Assembly (NCBI GenBank): GCA_028289365.1
Contig: JANQQM010000060.1
Location: forward strand, 1 to 64,000
Length of the DNA stretch: 64,000 bases
Direction: 5' to 3'
From: Salaquimonas sp.
GTDB lineage: Bacteria; Pseudomonadota; Alphaproteobacteria; Rhizobiales; Rhizobiaceae
Below, one piece after another: positions 1 through 11,058 of the stretch. Position numbers and translations under genes: made by a program. The notes beneath the pieces were generated by a model. The model was not told the DNA's origin, did no database searches, and saw only the letters and a program-made list of their open reading frames with translations. Positions within the stretch are counted from its first letter, which is position 1. Every line of letters starts with the position of its first letter.

Positions 1-1
1 A

Positions 2-688
<687 letters not shown>

Positions 689-698
689 AAAGCTGGCC

Positions 699-1400
699 AT
701 GAGCGAAAGTGCTTACAAATTACGTCGTAGCGAAGTCGAGACCTATTTTGACCGCACAGCAGCGGATAAATGGGCTGCGCTGACATCAAATAGCCCAGTG
801 AGCCGTATCCGGGAAACAGTACGCGCTGGCCGGGAAACGATGCGGACAATGCTTCTAGATTGGCTGCCGGCAGATCTACGCGGAGTAAGTATTCTCGACG
901 CCGGGTGTGGCACGGGCATGCTAGCGGCAGAAGCGGCCCGTCGGGGCGCGGACGTTGTCGCTATAGATCTTTCGCCGTCATTGATTGAAATTGCAATCAC
1001 CCGTAGCCAGCAAAGTAACAATGAGCAGGCCATCCGATTCTTTTCCGGCGACATGACAGATAAACGATTTGGCCGTTTCGATTACATCGTCGCAATGGAC
1101 AGCCTGATCCACTATCCGCTATCGAACGTCATTGAAATTCTCGAAAATTTCTCCGAGCGGGCAAACGAAAGCCTGCTGTTTACGTTTGCACCAAAAACAC
1201 CGTTACTCGCAATCATGCACGCGACAGGAAAACTCTTTCCGCGCGACGACAGATCACCGCGTATCGTGCCAATCAGCGAACGACAATTGAACGCAGCAAT
1301 TTCTGCAGCCGACATTGCGGAGCGATTTCGAATTGTTCGTACCCAACGTATTTCATCGGCATTCTACAAATCCCAGGCAATGGAGTTAGGCACCAAGTGA
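699..1400 (+). CDS. bchM: BchM, Mg-protoporphyrin IX O-methyltransferase
   Basis: SAM-dependent methylation of Mg-protoporphyrin IX to the monomethyl ester, the step before ring E formation. It is 233 residues, normal for the family. The SAM-binding motif DAGCGTG lies near residue 75, followed by VVAIDLSP. I chose the ATG at 699 because BchM proteins begin just before the YxxRRxEVxxYFDRTA block seen here; an in-frame start at 675 would overlap bchL. The stop overlaps the lhaA GTG (GTGA), implying translational coupling. Confidence 0.94.
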   Translation: MSESAYKLRRSEVETYFDRTAADKWAALTSNSPVSRIRETVRAGRETMRTMLLDWLPADLRGVSILDAGCGTGMLAAEAARRGADVVAIDLSPSLIEIAITRSQQSNNEQAIRFFSGDMTDKRFGRFDYIVAMDSLIHYPLSNVIEILENFSERANESLLFTFAPKTPLLAIMHATGKLFPRDDRSPRIVPISERQLNAAISAADIAERFRIVRTQRISSAFYKSQAMELGTK

Positions 1401-2830
1401 CCAGGCAGCAACCTACATTTGCAGATGTTTGGCGTTCTGTGGGGACGCGTTTTCTGCCGTTTGCAGATGCTGCAACCGAAAAGCTTCCGCTTGGGCGCCT
1501 GCTTCGTTTGTCACTTTTCCAGGTTGCTGTTGGCATGGCCGCCGTACTTCTGACTGGGACATTAAACAGGGTGATGATCCTGGAGCTCGGTGTATCCTCG
1601 ACGCTGGTTGCAGTTATGGTTTCGCTACCGTTCCTGTTTGCACCAGCGCGGGCCATGATTGGATATAAATCCGATACCTATAAATCTGCTCTTGGCTGGC
1701 GGCGGGTTCCTTATATTTGGTTCGGGTCGATCATGCAGTTTGGCGGGCTGGCAATCATGCCGTTCGCACTCTTACTGTTACAATCGCAGACCTCGGGACC
1801 CGAATGGATAGGCCCTGCTTCGGCTGCCGTTGCATTTTTGCTCACCGGAATGGGGATTCACACGGTCCAAACTGCCGGACTGGCGCTCGCGACCGACTTG
1901 GCACCGGAGGAATCCCGGCCACGGGTCGTGGCACTCATTTATGTAATGCTTCTAGTTGGAATGCTGGTGAGCGCTCTGGTCTTCAGCTCCCTCCTGGCCG
2001 ATTTCAGCCCAAAGAGATTGATACAGGTTATTCAGGGTGCAGCCGTCGCCACGGTGATCCTGAACGTGGTCGCACTATGGAAACAGGAAGCGCGCAGACC
2101 TGATCTGACTGACGGATCGAGGCCGTTTCCGAGTTTTTCCGAAGCATGGCTTACTTTTCGTCAAGACCGCCGAAGCTTCAGACTATTGGTCGCAGTCGCA
2201 TTGGGTACGATCGGGTTTTCGATGCAGGACGTCTTGCTCGAACCGTATGGCGGCGAGATTTTGGGCCTATCTGTTGCTCAAACAACAATGCTAACCGCGT
2301 TGTTTGCAGCTGGGACCTTGGTAGGTTTTGCATTTTCCGCAAAGTTGCAGACAATTGGTTTTGATCCTCTACGGCTCGCAGCTTTGGGAACTCTAATTGG
2401 CGTTGCCGCATTTTGCTGCGTCATTTTCGCATCACCCTTGGAATCGACGAACCTGTTCCGCCTGGGAGCGTTTTTGATTGGCGCTGGCGGTGGTCTTTTT
2501 GTCGTAGGAACCTTGGTTGCCTGTATGCGTATCGCCGAAACTAGCGGTTCAGGTTTAGCGCTCGGCGCGTGGGGTGCTGTTCAAGCGTCTTCTGTTGGAA
2601 TTGGTCTGGCCGCAGGTGGAATCATCAGAGATGGCGTCGCGGCAATTTCGACGTTGGGCGCGCTGGGTCCTGCGTTCAATGACCCGGCCATCGGCTACAG
2701 CATTGTCTACCATCTGGATATCGGATTCCTCTTTGCCAGCATGATCGCTATCGGACCGATTGTTGGGCTGGCAAATAATTCTGAACCTTTGAAGAAAGCA
2801 AAAATCGGTTTGGCACGACTGCCAAACTGA
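1397..2830 (+). CDS. lhaA: LhaA/PucC-family light-harvesting complex assembly membrane protein
   Basis: Twelve-helix MFS-like protein of the LhaA/PucC/Bch2 family, needed for LH1 assembly and possibly for pigment delivery in the inner membrane. It is 477 residues, with the N-terminal family signature (LPLGRLLRLSLFQVAVGMA, then LTGTLNRVMILELG) and the YKSDTYKSALGWRRVPYIW loop characteristic of the family. It starts with GTG overlapping the bchM stop. The location between bchM and puhA is the classical place for lhaA, which supports lhaA over pucC. Confidence 0.94.
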   Translation: MTRQQPTFADVWRSVGTRFLPFADAATEKLPLGRLLRLSLFQVAVGMAAVLLTGTLNRVMILELGVSSTLVAVMVSLPFLFAPARAMIGYKSDTYKSALGWRRVPYIWFGSIMQFGGLAIMPFALLLLQSQTSGPEWIGPASAAVAFLLTGMGIHTVQTAGLALATDLAPEESRPRVVALIYVMLLVGMLVSALVFSSLLADFSPKRLIQVIQGAAVATVILNVVALWKQEARRPDLTDGSRPFPSFSEAWLTFRQDRRSFRLLVAVALGTIGFSMQDVLLEPYGGEILGLSVAQTTMLTALFAAGTLVGFAFSAKLQTIGFDPLRLAALGTLIGVAAFCCVIFASPLESTNLFRLGAFLIGAGGGLFVVGTLVACMRIAETSGSGLALGAWGAVQASSVGIGLAAGGIIRDGVAAISTLGALGPAFNDPAIGYSIVYHLDIGFLFASMIAIGPIVGLANNSEPLKKAKIGLARLPN

Positions 2831-2848
2831 TTGAATTGGAGGCTTAAA

Positions 2849-3625
2849 ATGGGTGAATTTGTTGGACATATCGATGTTGCGCTGATCGTTCTTTATGCGT
2901 TCTGGGTATTTTTTGCCTGTTTGATTTGGTATCTCCAGGCCGAAAGCCGACGCGAGGGGTATCCGCTGGAAAACGATGTTACCGGCGAATACAACAAGGA
3001 TCCGTGGCTTCAGATGCCGGCGCCCAAGACTTTCAAACTTCCACATGGTCAGGGCGAGAGAACATTCCCCAATCCCGACAATCGCGATACACGACCGATT
3101 GCAGCCAACCGTTCTTCTGCATACCCAGGTTCACCACTCATTCCGACCGGAAACCCAATGATCGACGGAGTGGGTCCGGCCGCTTGGGCTGAACGGCCTG
3201 ACCATCCTGATCTAACGCCACATGGCGATCCCAAGATCGTGCCAATCAGCAAAGCCACACAATTCAAGATTGCAGGTGGCAGCCCGGATCCTCGCGGCCT
3301 CAATGTTGTAGCAGCTGACGGCAACCTTGCTGGAGAGGTTTCTAACGTTTGGGTCGATCAGTCAGAATCCCTCATTCGCTATTTAGAGATCAAATTCGGA
3401 AAGAACTCGCGCCTGATTCCGATGAATTTCGCGCTACTGCGCAGAGCCTTCCGTGGCGGTGGCAAGGAATATTATGTCCATGCCTTGATTGCTGATCAGT
3501 TCCGCGACATCCCCAAAACAGCGTCTTCAGAGCAGATCACAATGCTCGAAGAAGAAAAGATCATGGCCTATTTCGGCGGTGGCACTCTGTATGCCACACC
3601 AGATCGGGCGGAGCCTAAGCTATGA
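2849..3625 (+). CDS. puhA: PuhA, photosynthetic reaction centre H subunit
   Basis: Cytoplasm-capping H subunit of the type-2 reaction centre. It is 258 residues with a single N-terminal transmembrane helix (about residues 9-31) followed by a PRC-barrel domain containing GNLAGEVSNVWVDQSE and the EEEKIMAYFGGGTLYA end typical of PuhA. The ATG at 2849 is preceded by GGAGG at 2838-2842; an upstream in-frame TTG at 2831 would lie inside the leader. It overlaps puhB by 4 bases. Confidence 0.96.
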   Translation: MGEFVGHIDVALIVLYAFWVFFACLIWYLQAESRREGYPLENDVTGEYNKDPWLQMPAPKTFKLPHGQGERTFPNPDNRDTRPIAANRSSAYPGSPLIPTGNPMIDGVGPAAWAERPDHPDLTPHGDPKIVPISKATQFKIAGGSPDPRGLNVVAADGNLAGEVSNVWVDQSESLIRYLEIKFGKNSRLIPMNFALLRRAFRGGGKEYYVHALIADQFRDIPKTASSEQITMLEEEKIMAYFGGGTLYATPDRAEPKL

Positions 3626-4302
3626 CCCATAACGATTTTGAAAAAGAGCCCATCCCTGGACTTCCAGCGCGTCTCCCCCAAGGCGAAAATATCCTGTGGC
3701 AAGGTAAACCAGACCAACAGAGCTTCCTTCGTAATGTAATGCATTTCCGGATGATTGCAGTCTACTTCCTTGCGCTCGCAATCTGGAATCTCACAACTGG
3801 TATGTATGATGGATTGGCACCTGGACAAATCGCAGCATCTGTTGCTTGGATGGTTGTTCTTGGAGCTATCGTTCTCTGCATGGCCTGGTGGTTCGCGCGG
3901 GCGGTAGAAAAAACGACAATCTATACGATCACCAATAAACGCGTTTTGATGCGGATTGGCGTTGCGCTACCGGTCACGTTTAATCTTCCCTTTTCCCAGA
4001 TTGTTTCAGCCGATGTTCAACAGACCGGTTACGGCACGGGAACCATCGCCCTATCCGTGAAGGAGCATACGAAGATTTCCTGGATGGTGCTTTGGCCACA
4101 TGCGCGTCCCTGGAAATTGGCAGCACCGCAACCTGCGGTCCGGACAATTTCAGATGTCGACAACGTGGCGAGAATATTGGCCGATGGCCTGGCGCTTGCT
4201 CATGGCATCAAGCCTATAAGGGTAGAGCAACCATCACGGTCAAACAAACCCAGCCAACCCGGCAAAGCTGTCGCCGGAAACTTGCAATTGGAGAACGCAT
4301 AA
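3622..4302 (+). CDS. puhB: PuhB, reaction centre assembly protein
   Basis: Membrane protein of the PH-domain-like PuhB family that assists reaction centre assembly. It is 226 residues; the N-terminus has GLPARLPQGENILWQGKPD, characteristic of the family, followed by two to three hydrophobic segments (about residues 45-100) and a bPH2-like soluble domain. Its ATG overlaps the puhA stop (ATGA). The C-terminal 25 residues are low-complexity and polar. Confidence 0.93.
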   Translation: MTHNDFEKEPIPGLPARLPQGENILWQGKPDQQSFLRNVMHFRMIAVYFLALAIWNLTTGMYDGLAPGQIAASVAWMVVLGAIVLCMAWWFARAVEKTTIYTITNKRVLMRIGVALPVTFNLPFSQIVSADVQQTGYGTGTIALSVKEHTKISWMVLWPHARPWKLAAPQPAVRTISDVDNVARILADGLALAHGIKPIRVEQPSRSNKPSQPGKAVAGNLQLENA

Positions 4303-4327
4303 ACATGCAGGAACCGAGGTATAGATC

Positions 4328-4795
4328 ATGACCAAACATGCAACTGGCGAGATTAAGGGTATCCACCGCTTACCTCTCTACGGGGCAGCTGCGGTCGTCG
4401 TATTCGCGGTCGTTGCAGTTCTAGGATCGCACGTAACTGATATGGGGAAGGTCGAACGCAGCCTGGGTGTTCCAATCGCTGACCGTTCGATCAGTTTTCG
4501 TAATGAGGCTAACGGCGCCGTGACTGTACTTGACGCCGATACCCAGGAGGAAATCACCCAATTTGGCGTCGGCGAAGGCACTTTTGTTCGCATGTCGGTG
4601 CGAAGCATGTCGCTCAATCGTAAGTCCAAACGGGTCAGCTATAACTTGCCCTATCGCCTAGTGCGCACTGAAGCTGGAAAGCTTTCGATTGTCGATCCGG
4701 AAACTGGCCATTTCATCAAGTTGAATGCGTTCGGATCGATTGCGCTTTCGAGCTTTTCGAAAATTTTACCTGAAACAACAGAAAGCGGGGCCTAA
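4328..4795 (+). CDS. puhC: PuhC, photosynthetic complex assembly protein
   Basis: Small membrane-anchored protein needed for full reaction centre/LH1 levels. It is 155 residues, with one transmembrane segment (about residues 17-35) after a basic N-terminus, then a periplasmic domain with IADRSISFRNEANGAVTVLD, recognisable as PuhC. GAGG stands at 4316-4319 ahead of the ATG. It is part of the puhABC-orf-acsF-puhE run. Confidence 0.91.
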   Translation: MTKHATGEIKGIHRLPLYGAAAVVVFAVVAVLGSHVTDMGKVERSLGVPIADRSISFRNEANGAVTVLDADTQEEITQFGVGEGTFVRMSVRSMSLNRKSKRVSYNLPYRLVRTEAGKLSIVDPETGHFIKLNAFGSIALSSFSKILPETTESGA

Positions 4796-4799
4796 TCAA

Positions 4800-5099
4800 A
4801 TGTTGGGAACGAAGAGAGACCCAAGGACCTTTGAAGTTGCTTGTACTGTCGAGGTCGAAAATACATTCGAAAGCCTACATGCCCATGTGCGGTTTGATGG
4901 AGGAGTCACGGTCAACCCGGGCGATGAAGTCATCGTACATGGCAAACCGATCGAGGTACCGTATGGGGAGGCACAGTCCTTTCGCCGCCAAGCGACCGTG
5001 AAACGCGCCGGGCCAATTGAACGGCTTTGGACCAGAGCTACGGGGGATTTCGAATTTATGGAACTTTGCGAATTCAGTTTTTCGGAGGAACGGCTATGA
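4800..5099 (+). CDS. Conserved photosynthesis-cluster protein between puhC and acsF, function unknown
   Basis: A 99-residue soluble protein at a position where phototrophic alphaproteobacteria keep a small conserved orf. It has a beta-rich middle with [17 protein letters not shown] and a C-terminus mentioning [10 protein letters not shown]. The ATG lies 4 bases after the puhC stop, and its own stop overlaps the acsF start (ATGA), so it is almost certainly translated. I know no demonstrated function; its invariant place before acsF suggests a role in the cyclase step or complex assembly, which is inference only. Confidence 0.8.
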   Translation: MLGTKRDPRTFEVACTVEVENTFESLHAHVRFDGGVTVNPGDEVIVHGKPIEVPYGEAQSFRRQATVKRAGPIERLWTRATGDFEFMELCEFSFSEERL

Positions 5100-6190
5100 A
5101 TATCAGGCAGACACTCCCCTCGGATGCAAAGCAAATCAGGAACCGAGAACAGAACGAAACGACCAAAGCTGCACAGGAAACAACGCTGCTGCAGCCCAGA
5201 TTTTATACAACCGATTTCGACAAGTTGGACAAGACCGACATTTCGCTTGTTCGTGATGAATGGGATCCACTCATTGAGGAGATGAAAAGCGATCCAAATA
5301 AGGGACATTTCAAGCGCAATGAAGATTGGGACGATTTTGACATGTCATCGCTTCCTGAAGACCTGCGCAAGGAATTTATTGACTTCCTGGTCAGTTCCCT
5401 TACGGCCGAGTTTTCGGGTTGTGTGCTTTACAAAGAGATGAAACGGCGGGGAAGCAATCCCGATATCAAAGAACTGTTTTCCTACATGAGCAGGGACGAA
5501 GCACGCCATGCAGGGTTCATCAATGATGTGCTCAAGGATTTCGATATCGGCGTGAACCTGGGATTTTTAACCAAGGCAAAGAAATACACCTATTTCCGTC
5601 CCAAGTTCATCTTCTACGCAACTTACCTATCGGAAAAAATCGGATATGCCCGTTATATCACCATATACCGGCATCTTGAAAAAAACCCGGAGCACCGGTT
5701 CCATCCGATTTTCAAGTGGTTCTTGAAATGGTGCAATGATGAGTTCCGGCACGGTGAAGCCTTCTCATTGTTAATGCGTGCCGATCCGGCCCTTTTGTCG
5801 GGCCGAAACAAGTTGTGGATCAGGTTTTTCCTGTGTGCGGTGTATGCGACCATGTATGTTCGCGATCATGCTCGCCCACATTTTCACAAGGCTCTCGGAA
5901 TCGAAATTGACGATTATGATTTCCGGGTCTTCAGGATCACTAACGAGATCACCAAACAGTGCTTCCCGTTCACGCTGGACCTCGACAATCCGAAATTTCT
6001 CGAAAGGTTGAAGAAGCTGAACACCATCGCGGTAAAGATGGCCGAAGCGGACAAGCGAGGCGGGCTTACTGGAAAGATCAGGAAAACAGGGCTTGGCGCT
6101 GCTGCCGCGTACAACTTTGCACGGCTCTACCTGCTGCCGACAAAGAGCAACAAGATTCCGGAATCGAGCCACCTGGTGCCGGCATGGTAA
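5096..6190 (+). CDS. acsF: AcsF, oxygen-dependent Mg-protoporphyrin IX monomethyl ester (oxidative) cyclase
   Basis: Di-iron enzyme that uses O2 to build isocyclic ring E of (bacterio)chlorophyll. It is 364 residues from the ATG at 5096. The carboxylate/histidine ligand motifs of the ferritin-like fold are present: [21 protein letters not shown] and [10 protein letters not shown]. The start overlaps the preceding orf (ATGA). The same window carries bchE, so the cell can make ring E with or without oxygen. Confidence 0.96.
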   Translation: MNIRQTLPSDAKQIRNREQNETTKAAQETTLLQPRFYTTDFDKLDKTDISLVRDEWDPLIEEMKSDPNKGHFKRNEDWDDFDMSSLPEDLRKEFIDFLVSSLTAEFSGCVLYKEMKRRGSNPDIKELFSYMSRDEARHAGFINDVLKDFDIGVNLGFLTKAKKYTYFRPKFIFYATYLSEKIGYARYITIYRHLEKNPEHRFHPIFKWFLKWCNDEFRHGEAFSLLMRADPALLSGRNKLWIRFFLCAVYATMYVRDHARPHFHKALGIEIDDYDFRVFRITNEITKQCFPFTLDLDNPKFLERLKKLNTIAVKMAEADKRGGLTGKIRKTGLGAAAAYNFARLYLLPTKSNKIPESSHLVPAW

Positions 6191-6208
6191 GGAGGTCAGC
6201 TTGATCTG

Positions 6209-7075
6209 ATGGCTTATGCAGTCCCGATTATTTTTGTGGTATTGATCTGGTGGTTTTTGACCGGCGCCATATTGTGGTTGGCCACACGGTCTGGTGGAAG
6301 GCAGCCAGGGTCACTGGCTGGAATGATCGGACTAGGCGTTTTGGGATTTGTCGGAATATATGCCAGCTCTTTCATCGGAAATGGATTGTCACCTTACATT
6401 GCGTTCCTGTCGGCACTCGCAATATGGGCAATGATCGAATTCACCTTCTTGACCGGCTTACTGACCGGTCCACGATCTGTCCCTTGCCCGGAAAACATTT
6501 CGGAACCAGAGCGGTTCAGGTTGGCATTCCTAACTATCAGCCATCATGAATTTGCCCTGCTTGCGGCCTTGTTCGCCATCGGGTTTGTCAGCTTAGCTGC
6601 TGGACAGGTGATGTCGTTTGCCACATTTGCGCTTCTGTGGTTGATGCGGATAAGTGCGAAACTGACGTTATTTTCCGGCGCACCGGGGTTCTCCGTCGAC
6701 ATGATGCCCACCCGCCTTGTCCATATGCGCAGCTATTTTCGCCATGACAGAATTGGCATTGTGTTCTGGACTTCGACATTCTTGTCCACTTTTGTGTTCG
6801 CCTGCGGAACATTTCTATTGGTCACGGGTGGCATTGCTCCAGAATTTTTCGTTTTCGCTGTCATGCTGAACACCTTGCTTGGTCTTGGGGTGTTGGAACA
6901 TTGGTTCATGGTTTTGCCAGTACCCGACAGTGCATTGTGGCGCTGGGCATTGCCTGGGCCTGCAGCCAAATCGAGAGACAAAGATACAAAACAACAGATG
7001 CGCGCTGAGCCAGACCGGTTTATCGCTACGAGGTCCGAAACGGCCTGCCAAAGCAGAACGGGAGTAACGCTATGA
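6209..7075 (+). CDS. puhE: PuhE, photosynthetic complex assembly membrane protein (DUF3623)
   Basis: A 288-residue multi-pass membrane protein (seven or so hydrophobic segments) of the PuhE family, implicated in reaction centre/bacteriochlorophyll balance. Family features include the central [13 protein letters not shown] and the motif [25 protein letters not shown] sits 12 bases before the ATG. Its stop overlaps hemA (ATGA), placing haem and bacteriochlorophyll precursor supply in the same transcript. Confidence 0.92.
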   Translation: MAYAVPIIFVVLIWWFLTGAILWLATRSGGRQPGSLAGMIGLGVLGFVGIYASSFIGNGLSPYIAFLSALAIWAMIEFTFLTGLLTGPRSVPCPENISEPERFRLAFLTISHHEFALLAALFAIGFVSLAAGQVMSFATFALLWLMRISAKLTLFSGAPGFSVDMMPTRLVHMRSYFRHDRIGIVFWTSTFLSTFVFACGTFLLVTGGIAPEFFVFAVMLNTLLGLGVLEHWFMVLPVPDSALWRWALPGPAAKSRDKDTKQQMRAEPDRFIATRSETACQSRTGVTL

Positions 7076-8286
7076 ATTTCGAACAGTTTTTCGAATGCCA
7101 ACTGGATGGCTTACGCGACGCTGGCAACTACCGGATTTTTGCCGATCTGGAACGTCACAAAGGAAATTTTCCGCGTGCAACACGTTACTCTGATGGAAAA
7201 ACCAGTGAAGTGACTGTTTGGTGTTCCAATGACTATCTTGGAATGGGGCAGCATCCTGCAACATTGGCTGCTATGACAGAGGCAATGGAAAGGTGCGGAG
7301 CGGGTGCAGGCGGTACGCGCAATATTTCAGGTACCAATCATTATCATATCCTACTCGAGGAAGAGCTTGCCGACCTGCACAACAAGGAAGCTGCACTGAT
7401 TTTCACCTCCGGATATGTCTCAAACTGGGCAACTCTCGGAACGCTCGCGGCTCGAATTCCAGGAATTGAAGTATTTTCAGACGCTGACAATCATGCATCA
7501 ATGATCGAAGGCATCCGCCACTCCCGTGCACCGAAACATATCTGGAAACACAATGACCCTGAAGATCTTGACCGCAAGTTGTCGGAGGTCGGGCCAGATA
7601 CACCGAAGCTGGTCGCATTTGAAAGTGTCTACTCCATGGACGGTGATATTTGTCCATTGGCAGAAATTATCGAAGTTTGTGAAAAACATAGCGCTCTTTC
7701 ATATCTGGACGAAGTCCACGCAGTAGGCCTCTACGGACCACGCGGCGGTGGTATTGCAGAGCGCGAGGGATTGATGGACAGGATATCGGTCATTGAAGGC
7801 ACGCTGGGCAAAGCGTTTGGTGTTATGGGCGGATACATAACTGCCTCGGCAAATTTGTGTGATTTTGTCCGGTCGTTTTCTTCCGGATTCATATTCACCA
7901 CGGCCTTATCGCCGGCACTAGCGGCAGGTGCCACCGCATCGATCAGGCATCTAAAACAATGCGATCTTGAACGCAGAAGGCAGCAACAAAACGTCAGGCT
8001 GCTACGTTCAAAATTGGATGCGATTGGCATCCCATATATGCGAAATGAAAGTCACATTGTTCCGGTCATGGTCGGCGATGCCAAGAAATGCAAATTCATT
8101 TCGGATCTTTTGTTGGACAATTACGATATCTATGTTCAACCGATCAACTATCCCACGGTACCGCGTGGTACCGAGCGTTTGCGCATAACTCCGTCGCCCT
8201 TACACAGTGCAGAAGATCTCGATTTGCTTGTGGGAGCTCTTTCAGAACTCTGGTCACATTGTGCACTGGCAAAAGCTGTTGCCTAG
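7072..8286 (+). CDS. hemA: 5-aminolevulinate synthase (HemA/ALAS, Shemin pathway)
   Basis: PLP enzyme condensing glycine and succinyl-CoA to 5-aminolevulinate, the first tetrapyrrole precursor. It is 404 residues, normal length. It shows the glycine-rich [17 protein letters not shown] block, the [10 protein letters not shown] aspartate/histidine motif and the PLP lysine in GTLGKAFG. It is translationally coupled to puhE (ATGA), so this copy is dedicated to, or at least co-regulated with, photopigment synthesis. Confidence 0.97.
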   Translation: MNFEQFFECQLDGLRDAGNYRIFADLERHKGNFPRATRYSDGKTSEVTVWCSNDYLGMGQHPATLAAMTEAMERCGAGAGGTRNISGTNHYHILLEEELADLHNKEAALIFTSGYVSNWATLGTLAARIPGIEVFSDADNHASMIEGIRHSRAPKHIWKHNDPEDLDRKLSEVGPDTPKLVAFESVYSMDGDICPLAEIIEVCEKHSALSYLDEVHAVGLYGPRGGGIAEREGLMDRISVIEGTLGKAFGVMGGYITASANLCDFVRSFSSGFIFTTALSPALAAGATASIRHLKQCDLERRRQQQNVRLLRSKLDAIGIPYMRNESHIVPVMVGDAKKCKFISDLLLDNYDIYVQPINYPTVPRGTERLRITPSPLHSAEDLDLLVGALSELWSHCALAKAVA

Positions 8287-8892
8287 ATGATGCTCGACGA
8301 CAGTGTAATTTTGGAGCCATATCTAGAGCCTGGCGATTTTGCAACTGACAGTATCGTGCAAATCCCGCCTACCGATCCGCCGATCCTGATCCCTGCTATT
8401 GACGCTGATGGAAGTTACTACCCCGTCGAAAAAATCGAAGCGCATGTCAGGGGCCTGCATCATCTGGCAATCTCGGCGTTTGTTTTTGACGGACCTCACT
8501 TGCTCATTCAAAAACGGGCAATGCATAAATATCATTGCGGCGGGCAATGGGCCAATACCTGCTGCACCCACCCGCACTGGAATGAAGATGCCCACTCCGC
8601 TGCCAACCGACGCCTGGGAGAAGAGCTTGGATTTGAAGCAGCAATTCACGAATGCCAGGTTGTTGAATATTCGGCCGATGTAGGAAATGGCTTGTGGGAA
8701 AAGGAACGTGTTCATCTGTTTCGTGCAGATGCAAGCAGAAAATCACTCAGCCTCAATTTGAACCCGGATGAAGTGGATGATGTCAGGTGGATAACGGCAG
8801 ACGAGCTTCGCCAGGAAATCCGCTCTCGACCCCAGCAATTCACACCATGGTTCAAGATATATCTAAATCGATTTCCTGATCTTGCCATTTAA
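8287..8892 (+). CDS. idi: Isopentenyl-diphosphate delta-isomerase, type 1 (Nudix)
   Basis: Interconverts IPP and DMAPP to feed carotenoid and phytyl/geranylgeranyl side-chain synthesis. It is 201 residues, with the Nudix fold and the type-1 IDI active-site cysteine in NTCCTHP, the histidines of HHLAISAFVF, and the catalytic glutamate region GLWEKERVHLF. It starts immediately after the hemA stop (TAGATG) with no gap and is the last gene before the terminator at 8898. Together with dxs at 25 kb, two isoprenoid supply genes sit inside the cluster. Confidence 0.95.
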   Translation: MMLDDSVILEPYLEPGDFATDSIVQIPPTDPPILIPAIDADGSYYPVEKIEAHVRGLHHLAISAFVFDGPHLLIQKRAMHKYHCGGQWANTCCTHPHWNEDAHSAANRRLGEELGFEAAIHECQVVEYSADVGNGLWEKERVHLFRADASRKSLSLNLNPDEVDDVRWITADELRQEIRSRPQQFTPWFKIYLNRFPDLAI

Positions 8893-8920
8893 AAAAAGGG
8901 CCTCAATTGAGGCCCTTTTT
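8891..8920. terminator. Bidirectional rho-independent terminator between idi and pufM
   Basis: Perfect stem GGGCCTCAA/TTGAGGCCC (8898-8915) with a run of five T after it and seven A before it, so the hairpin has a U-tract in both directions. It lies between the convergent stop codons of idi (8892) and pufM (8943), ending both operons. Confidence 0.93.
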
Positions 8921-8942
8921 CGCGTTGCCTGATTCTAGTTTG

Positions 8943-9887
8943 CTACTGATTCCAGTTCGAACCAGACTCTGCAAGCACGCCGTGCTTGATAGCCCATTCA
9001 GACCAATCATCGACCACCGTGCCCGTCAGCAAAATTCCAATGCCGCCGGTAAGTGTGGTGAGCATTGCGAACCACCAGGCCCAGCGATGAATCGATTCCA
9101 TTGTAGCGTTGAAACCCATCGTCCAGCGCCAGAACAAGGCAGCCCGTTCAGACGCGGTTCCACGATCCGTGATCTGTTCAATTTCCCGGTCACCACCATA
9201 GCGGCTTACCGCCAGGATTGTTGCGCCGTGCATCGCAAACAGCAATGCAGAACCATAGAGAAACACGATCGAGAGTGCGTGGAACGGATTGTAGAACAAG
9301 TTTCCGTAGTTGAGCGAAAACGCGTTGGTCCAATCGAGGTGAGAAAACACACCGTAGGGTACAGCATAAGACCAGGAGCCCATCAATACGGGACGAATGA
9401 ATCCGAGTACGAGGAACAACCATATGGCTGATGCGAATGCGATGGGAACATGCAAGCCAAGTCCAAGCGCCCTCGCCCTGCGATAGGAACGTATCCACCA
9501 TGTTATGACAGATACCGTCAGGAAAAACCCGGCTATCAAAAACCAGCCGCCTTCCTTAAGCGGTGGCAAGATCTTCAAGCCATATTCTTCTGCTGGTGGA
9601 TCCAATGACAACCAGAACAGCTGACGGATGAACTGCACCGGATCCCATCCAACTTGAGCCCAGAAGTTGAGCCCAATGATGTTGAACGCGATCAGGAAAC
9701 ACGCGATCGATACCATTCCATGGAATCCGATATAAATCGGGCCGATCTGGGCGTTTCCTATGCGCCCCAGCCAGTGATAGATCTTTCCCTGGCCAATTCT
9801 TTTTTCGTCACCAGGTGGAAGCGGAATGCCCTGTTCGGGAGCTACTTCAACCTGCACAGCTGTGAAAATATTCTGATATTCACGCAT
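8943..9887 (-). CDS. pufM: PufM, photosynthetic reaction centre M subunit
   Basis: Core membrane subunit of the type-2 reaction centre, binding special-pair and quinone cofactors with PufL. It is 314 residues with five transmembrane helices. Bacteriochlorophyll/iron ligand contexts are visible: NPFHALSI, the GGDREIEQI loop and [15 protein letters not shown] stands ahead of the ATG, 14 bases after pufL. It is the last gene of the puf operon: no pufC (tetrahaem cytochrome) or pufX follows before the terminator. Confidence 0.97.
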   Translation of the reverse strand: MREYQNIFTAVQVEVAPEQGIPLPPGDEKRIGQGKIYHWLGRIGNAQIGPIYIGFHGMVSIACFLIAFNIIGLNFWAQVGWDPVQFIRQLFWLSLDPPAEEYGLKILPPLKEGGWFLIAGFFLTVSVITWWIRSYRRARALGLGLHVPIAFASAIWLFLVLGFIRPVLMGSWSYAVPYGVFSHLDWTNAFSLNYGNLFYNPFHALSIVFLYGSALLFAMHGATILAVSRYGGDREIEQITDRGTASERAALFWRWTMGFNATMESIHRWAWWFAMLTTLTGGIGILLTGTVVDDWSEWAIKHGVLAESGSNWNQ

Positions 9888-9901
9888 GATTCCGGCCTCC
9901 C

Positions 9902-10771
9902 TTAGGGTTCACTTCTTAAGTCACCGATCTCACGTACGAGATCCTCTTGTGGAAATACTGGCAATCTGAGCCACCAATCCCACCAATCGCTCCAGGCGTC
10001 TGTCCAATAGGGTCCGCTAATGATGATACAGATACCGCTCCAGAACGCCGCGTTAAGCGCCAGGAAAAGGCCCAACCGATGGATACCAAGTGTCCCGACT
10101 GAGTAACCGATGAAGTCCCTGAAATAGGTATCTTCGTGTTCTGGAGTCTTTACCTCTTCACCCCTTCCAGGATTTGTTGAGGAAAGTATCAATCCGCCAT
10201 GAAGCGCCAATGCAAGACACGTTGCGAAGAAAAACGTGATGGCGATCATATGTGCAGGATTGTAATGAAAGTTGCCGTAAGTGTAGCCCACATTGTTCAC
10301 CCATTCGAGATGAGAGTAAATGCCATAGGGAAATCCATGCCCCCACGCCCCCAAAAGGAGCGGGCGAATTACGACAAGTGAGACATAGGCGAATATCGCA
10401 ATGCCAAATGCGAAAGGCACATGATAACCTATGCCGAGCTTACGACAAATCTCGACTTCCCTTAGCGCCCAGGAAACAAACGCTCCGACTGCGCAAATGG
10501 TGATGATTTGCCAAAGGCCACCTTCCGCCATGGGAGCGAGTTTCAACCCGTAGTCAATATCGGGTGGATTGATGGATATTTGCCACAAGTTCCATGTCGG
10601 TCCTTGTGAAGCACCAAATATGATCAGCAATGTACCAAGGGCGGTGAAAAATACTGTCGTAATCCCGAAGAAACCGACATAAAAAGGCCCGATCCAATAG
10701 TCGAAAAGATCGCCGCCTATCAGCGTCCCACCCCTGACACGGTATTTTCGTTCGAAGCTAAGCAAAGCCAT
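9902..10771 (-). CDS. pufL: PufL, photosynthetic reaction centre L subunit
   Basis: Core membrane subunit L. It is 289 residues, beginning [20 protein letters not shown] as in the family, with [11 protein letters not shown], the ligand histidines in [12 protein letters not shown] and the non-haem-iron ligand region [22 protein letters not shown] purine tract precedes the ATG. A strong hairpin separates it from pufA upstream, as in other puf operons, where it sets LH1:RC stoichiometry by protecting the upstream mRNA. Confidence 0.97.
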   Translation of the reverse strand: MALLSFERKYRVRGGTLIGGDLFDYWIGPFYVGFFGITTVFFTALGTLLIIFGASQGPTWNLWQISINPPDIDYGLKLAPMAEGGLWQIITICAVGAFVSWALREVEICRKLGIGYHVPFAFGIAIFAYVSLVVIRPLLLGAWGHGFPYGIYSHLEWVNNVGYTYGNFHYNPAHMIAITFFFATCLALALHGGLILSSTNPGRGEEVKTPEHEDTYFRDFIGYSVGTLGIHRLGLFLALNAAFWSGICIIISGPYWTDAWSDWWDWWLRLPVFPQEDLVREIGDLRSEP

Positions 10772-10824
10772 CTTCTCTTCTCCCTCTAATTCATTCTCGC
10801 CAGGCTTTTGTTAACCAGCGAATT

Positions 10825-10862
10825 GCAGCGGGCGAAACTGGGCATCCCAATACGCCCGCTGC
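10825..10862 (-). promoter_or_regulatory. pufA-pufL intercistronic stem-loop
   Basis: Perfect 10-bp stem GCAGCGGGCG/CGCCCGCTGC with an 18-nt loop that can itself pair (TGGG/CCCA). There is no T-tract, so it is unlikely to be a full terminator. In Rhodobacter, the equivalent pufBA/pufL hairpin stabilises the pufBA segment against 3' decay; the same role is inferred here from position. Confidence 0.8.
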
Positions 10863-10877
10863 ATCGTCGTGTTTCGA

Positions 10878-11036
10878 CTACTGTGCGGCGGCGCCTGCCA
10901 CCGGCTCACTGAGCCAGCTGCCATAACGCTCTGTGCTGAGCTGAACAAAGTGGTTCAACATCACCATCAGAAATGCGAACACCAGTATTGCTGTCAGTAG
11001 TCGCCTAGGATCATAGAGAAGCCAGATTCTCCACAT
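10878..11036 (-). CDS. pufA: PufA, LH1 antenna alpha polypeptide
   Basis: A 52-residue single-helix antenna protein. The N-terminus MWRIWLLYDPRR, the central helix ending in the bacteriochlorophyll-ligating His of MLNHFVQLS, and the downstream W in GSWLSEP are the alpha-chain pattern. AGGAG precedes the ATG. It lies 22 bases after pufB in the normal B-A-L-M order. Confidence 0.95.
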   Translation of the reverse strand: MWRIWLLYDPRRLLTAILVFAFLMVMLNHFVQLSTERYGSWLSEPVAGAAAQ

Positions 11037-11058
11037 TTCTTATCTCCTTCCAGTTCCG

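Noticed and set aside
2555..3046. Long minus-strand frame across lhaA and puhA
   Set aside because: Antisense to two well-identified genes; composition is that of a complementary-strand shadow.
6733..7101. Minus-strand frames opposite puhE
   Set aside because: Shadow of puhE; no start signal and no recognisable domain.
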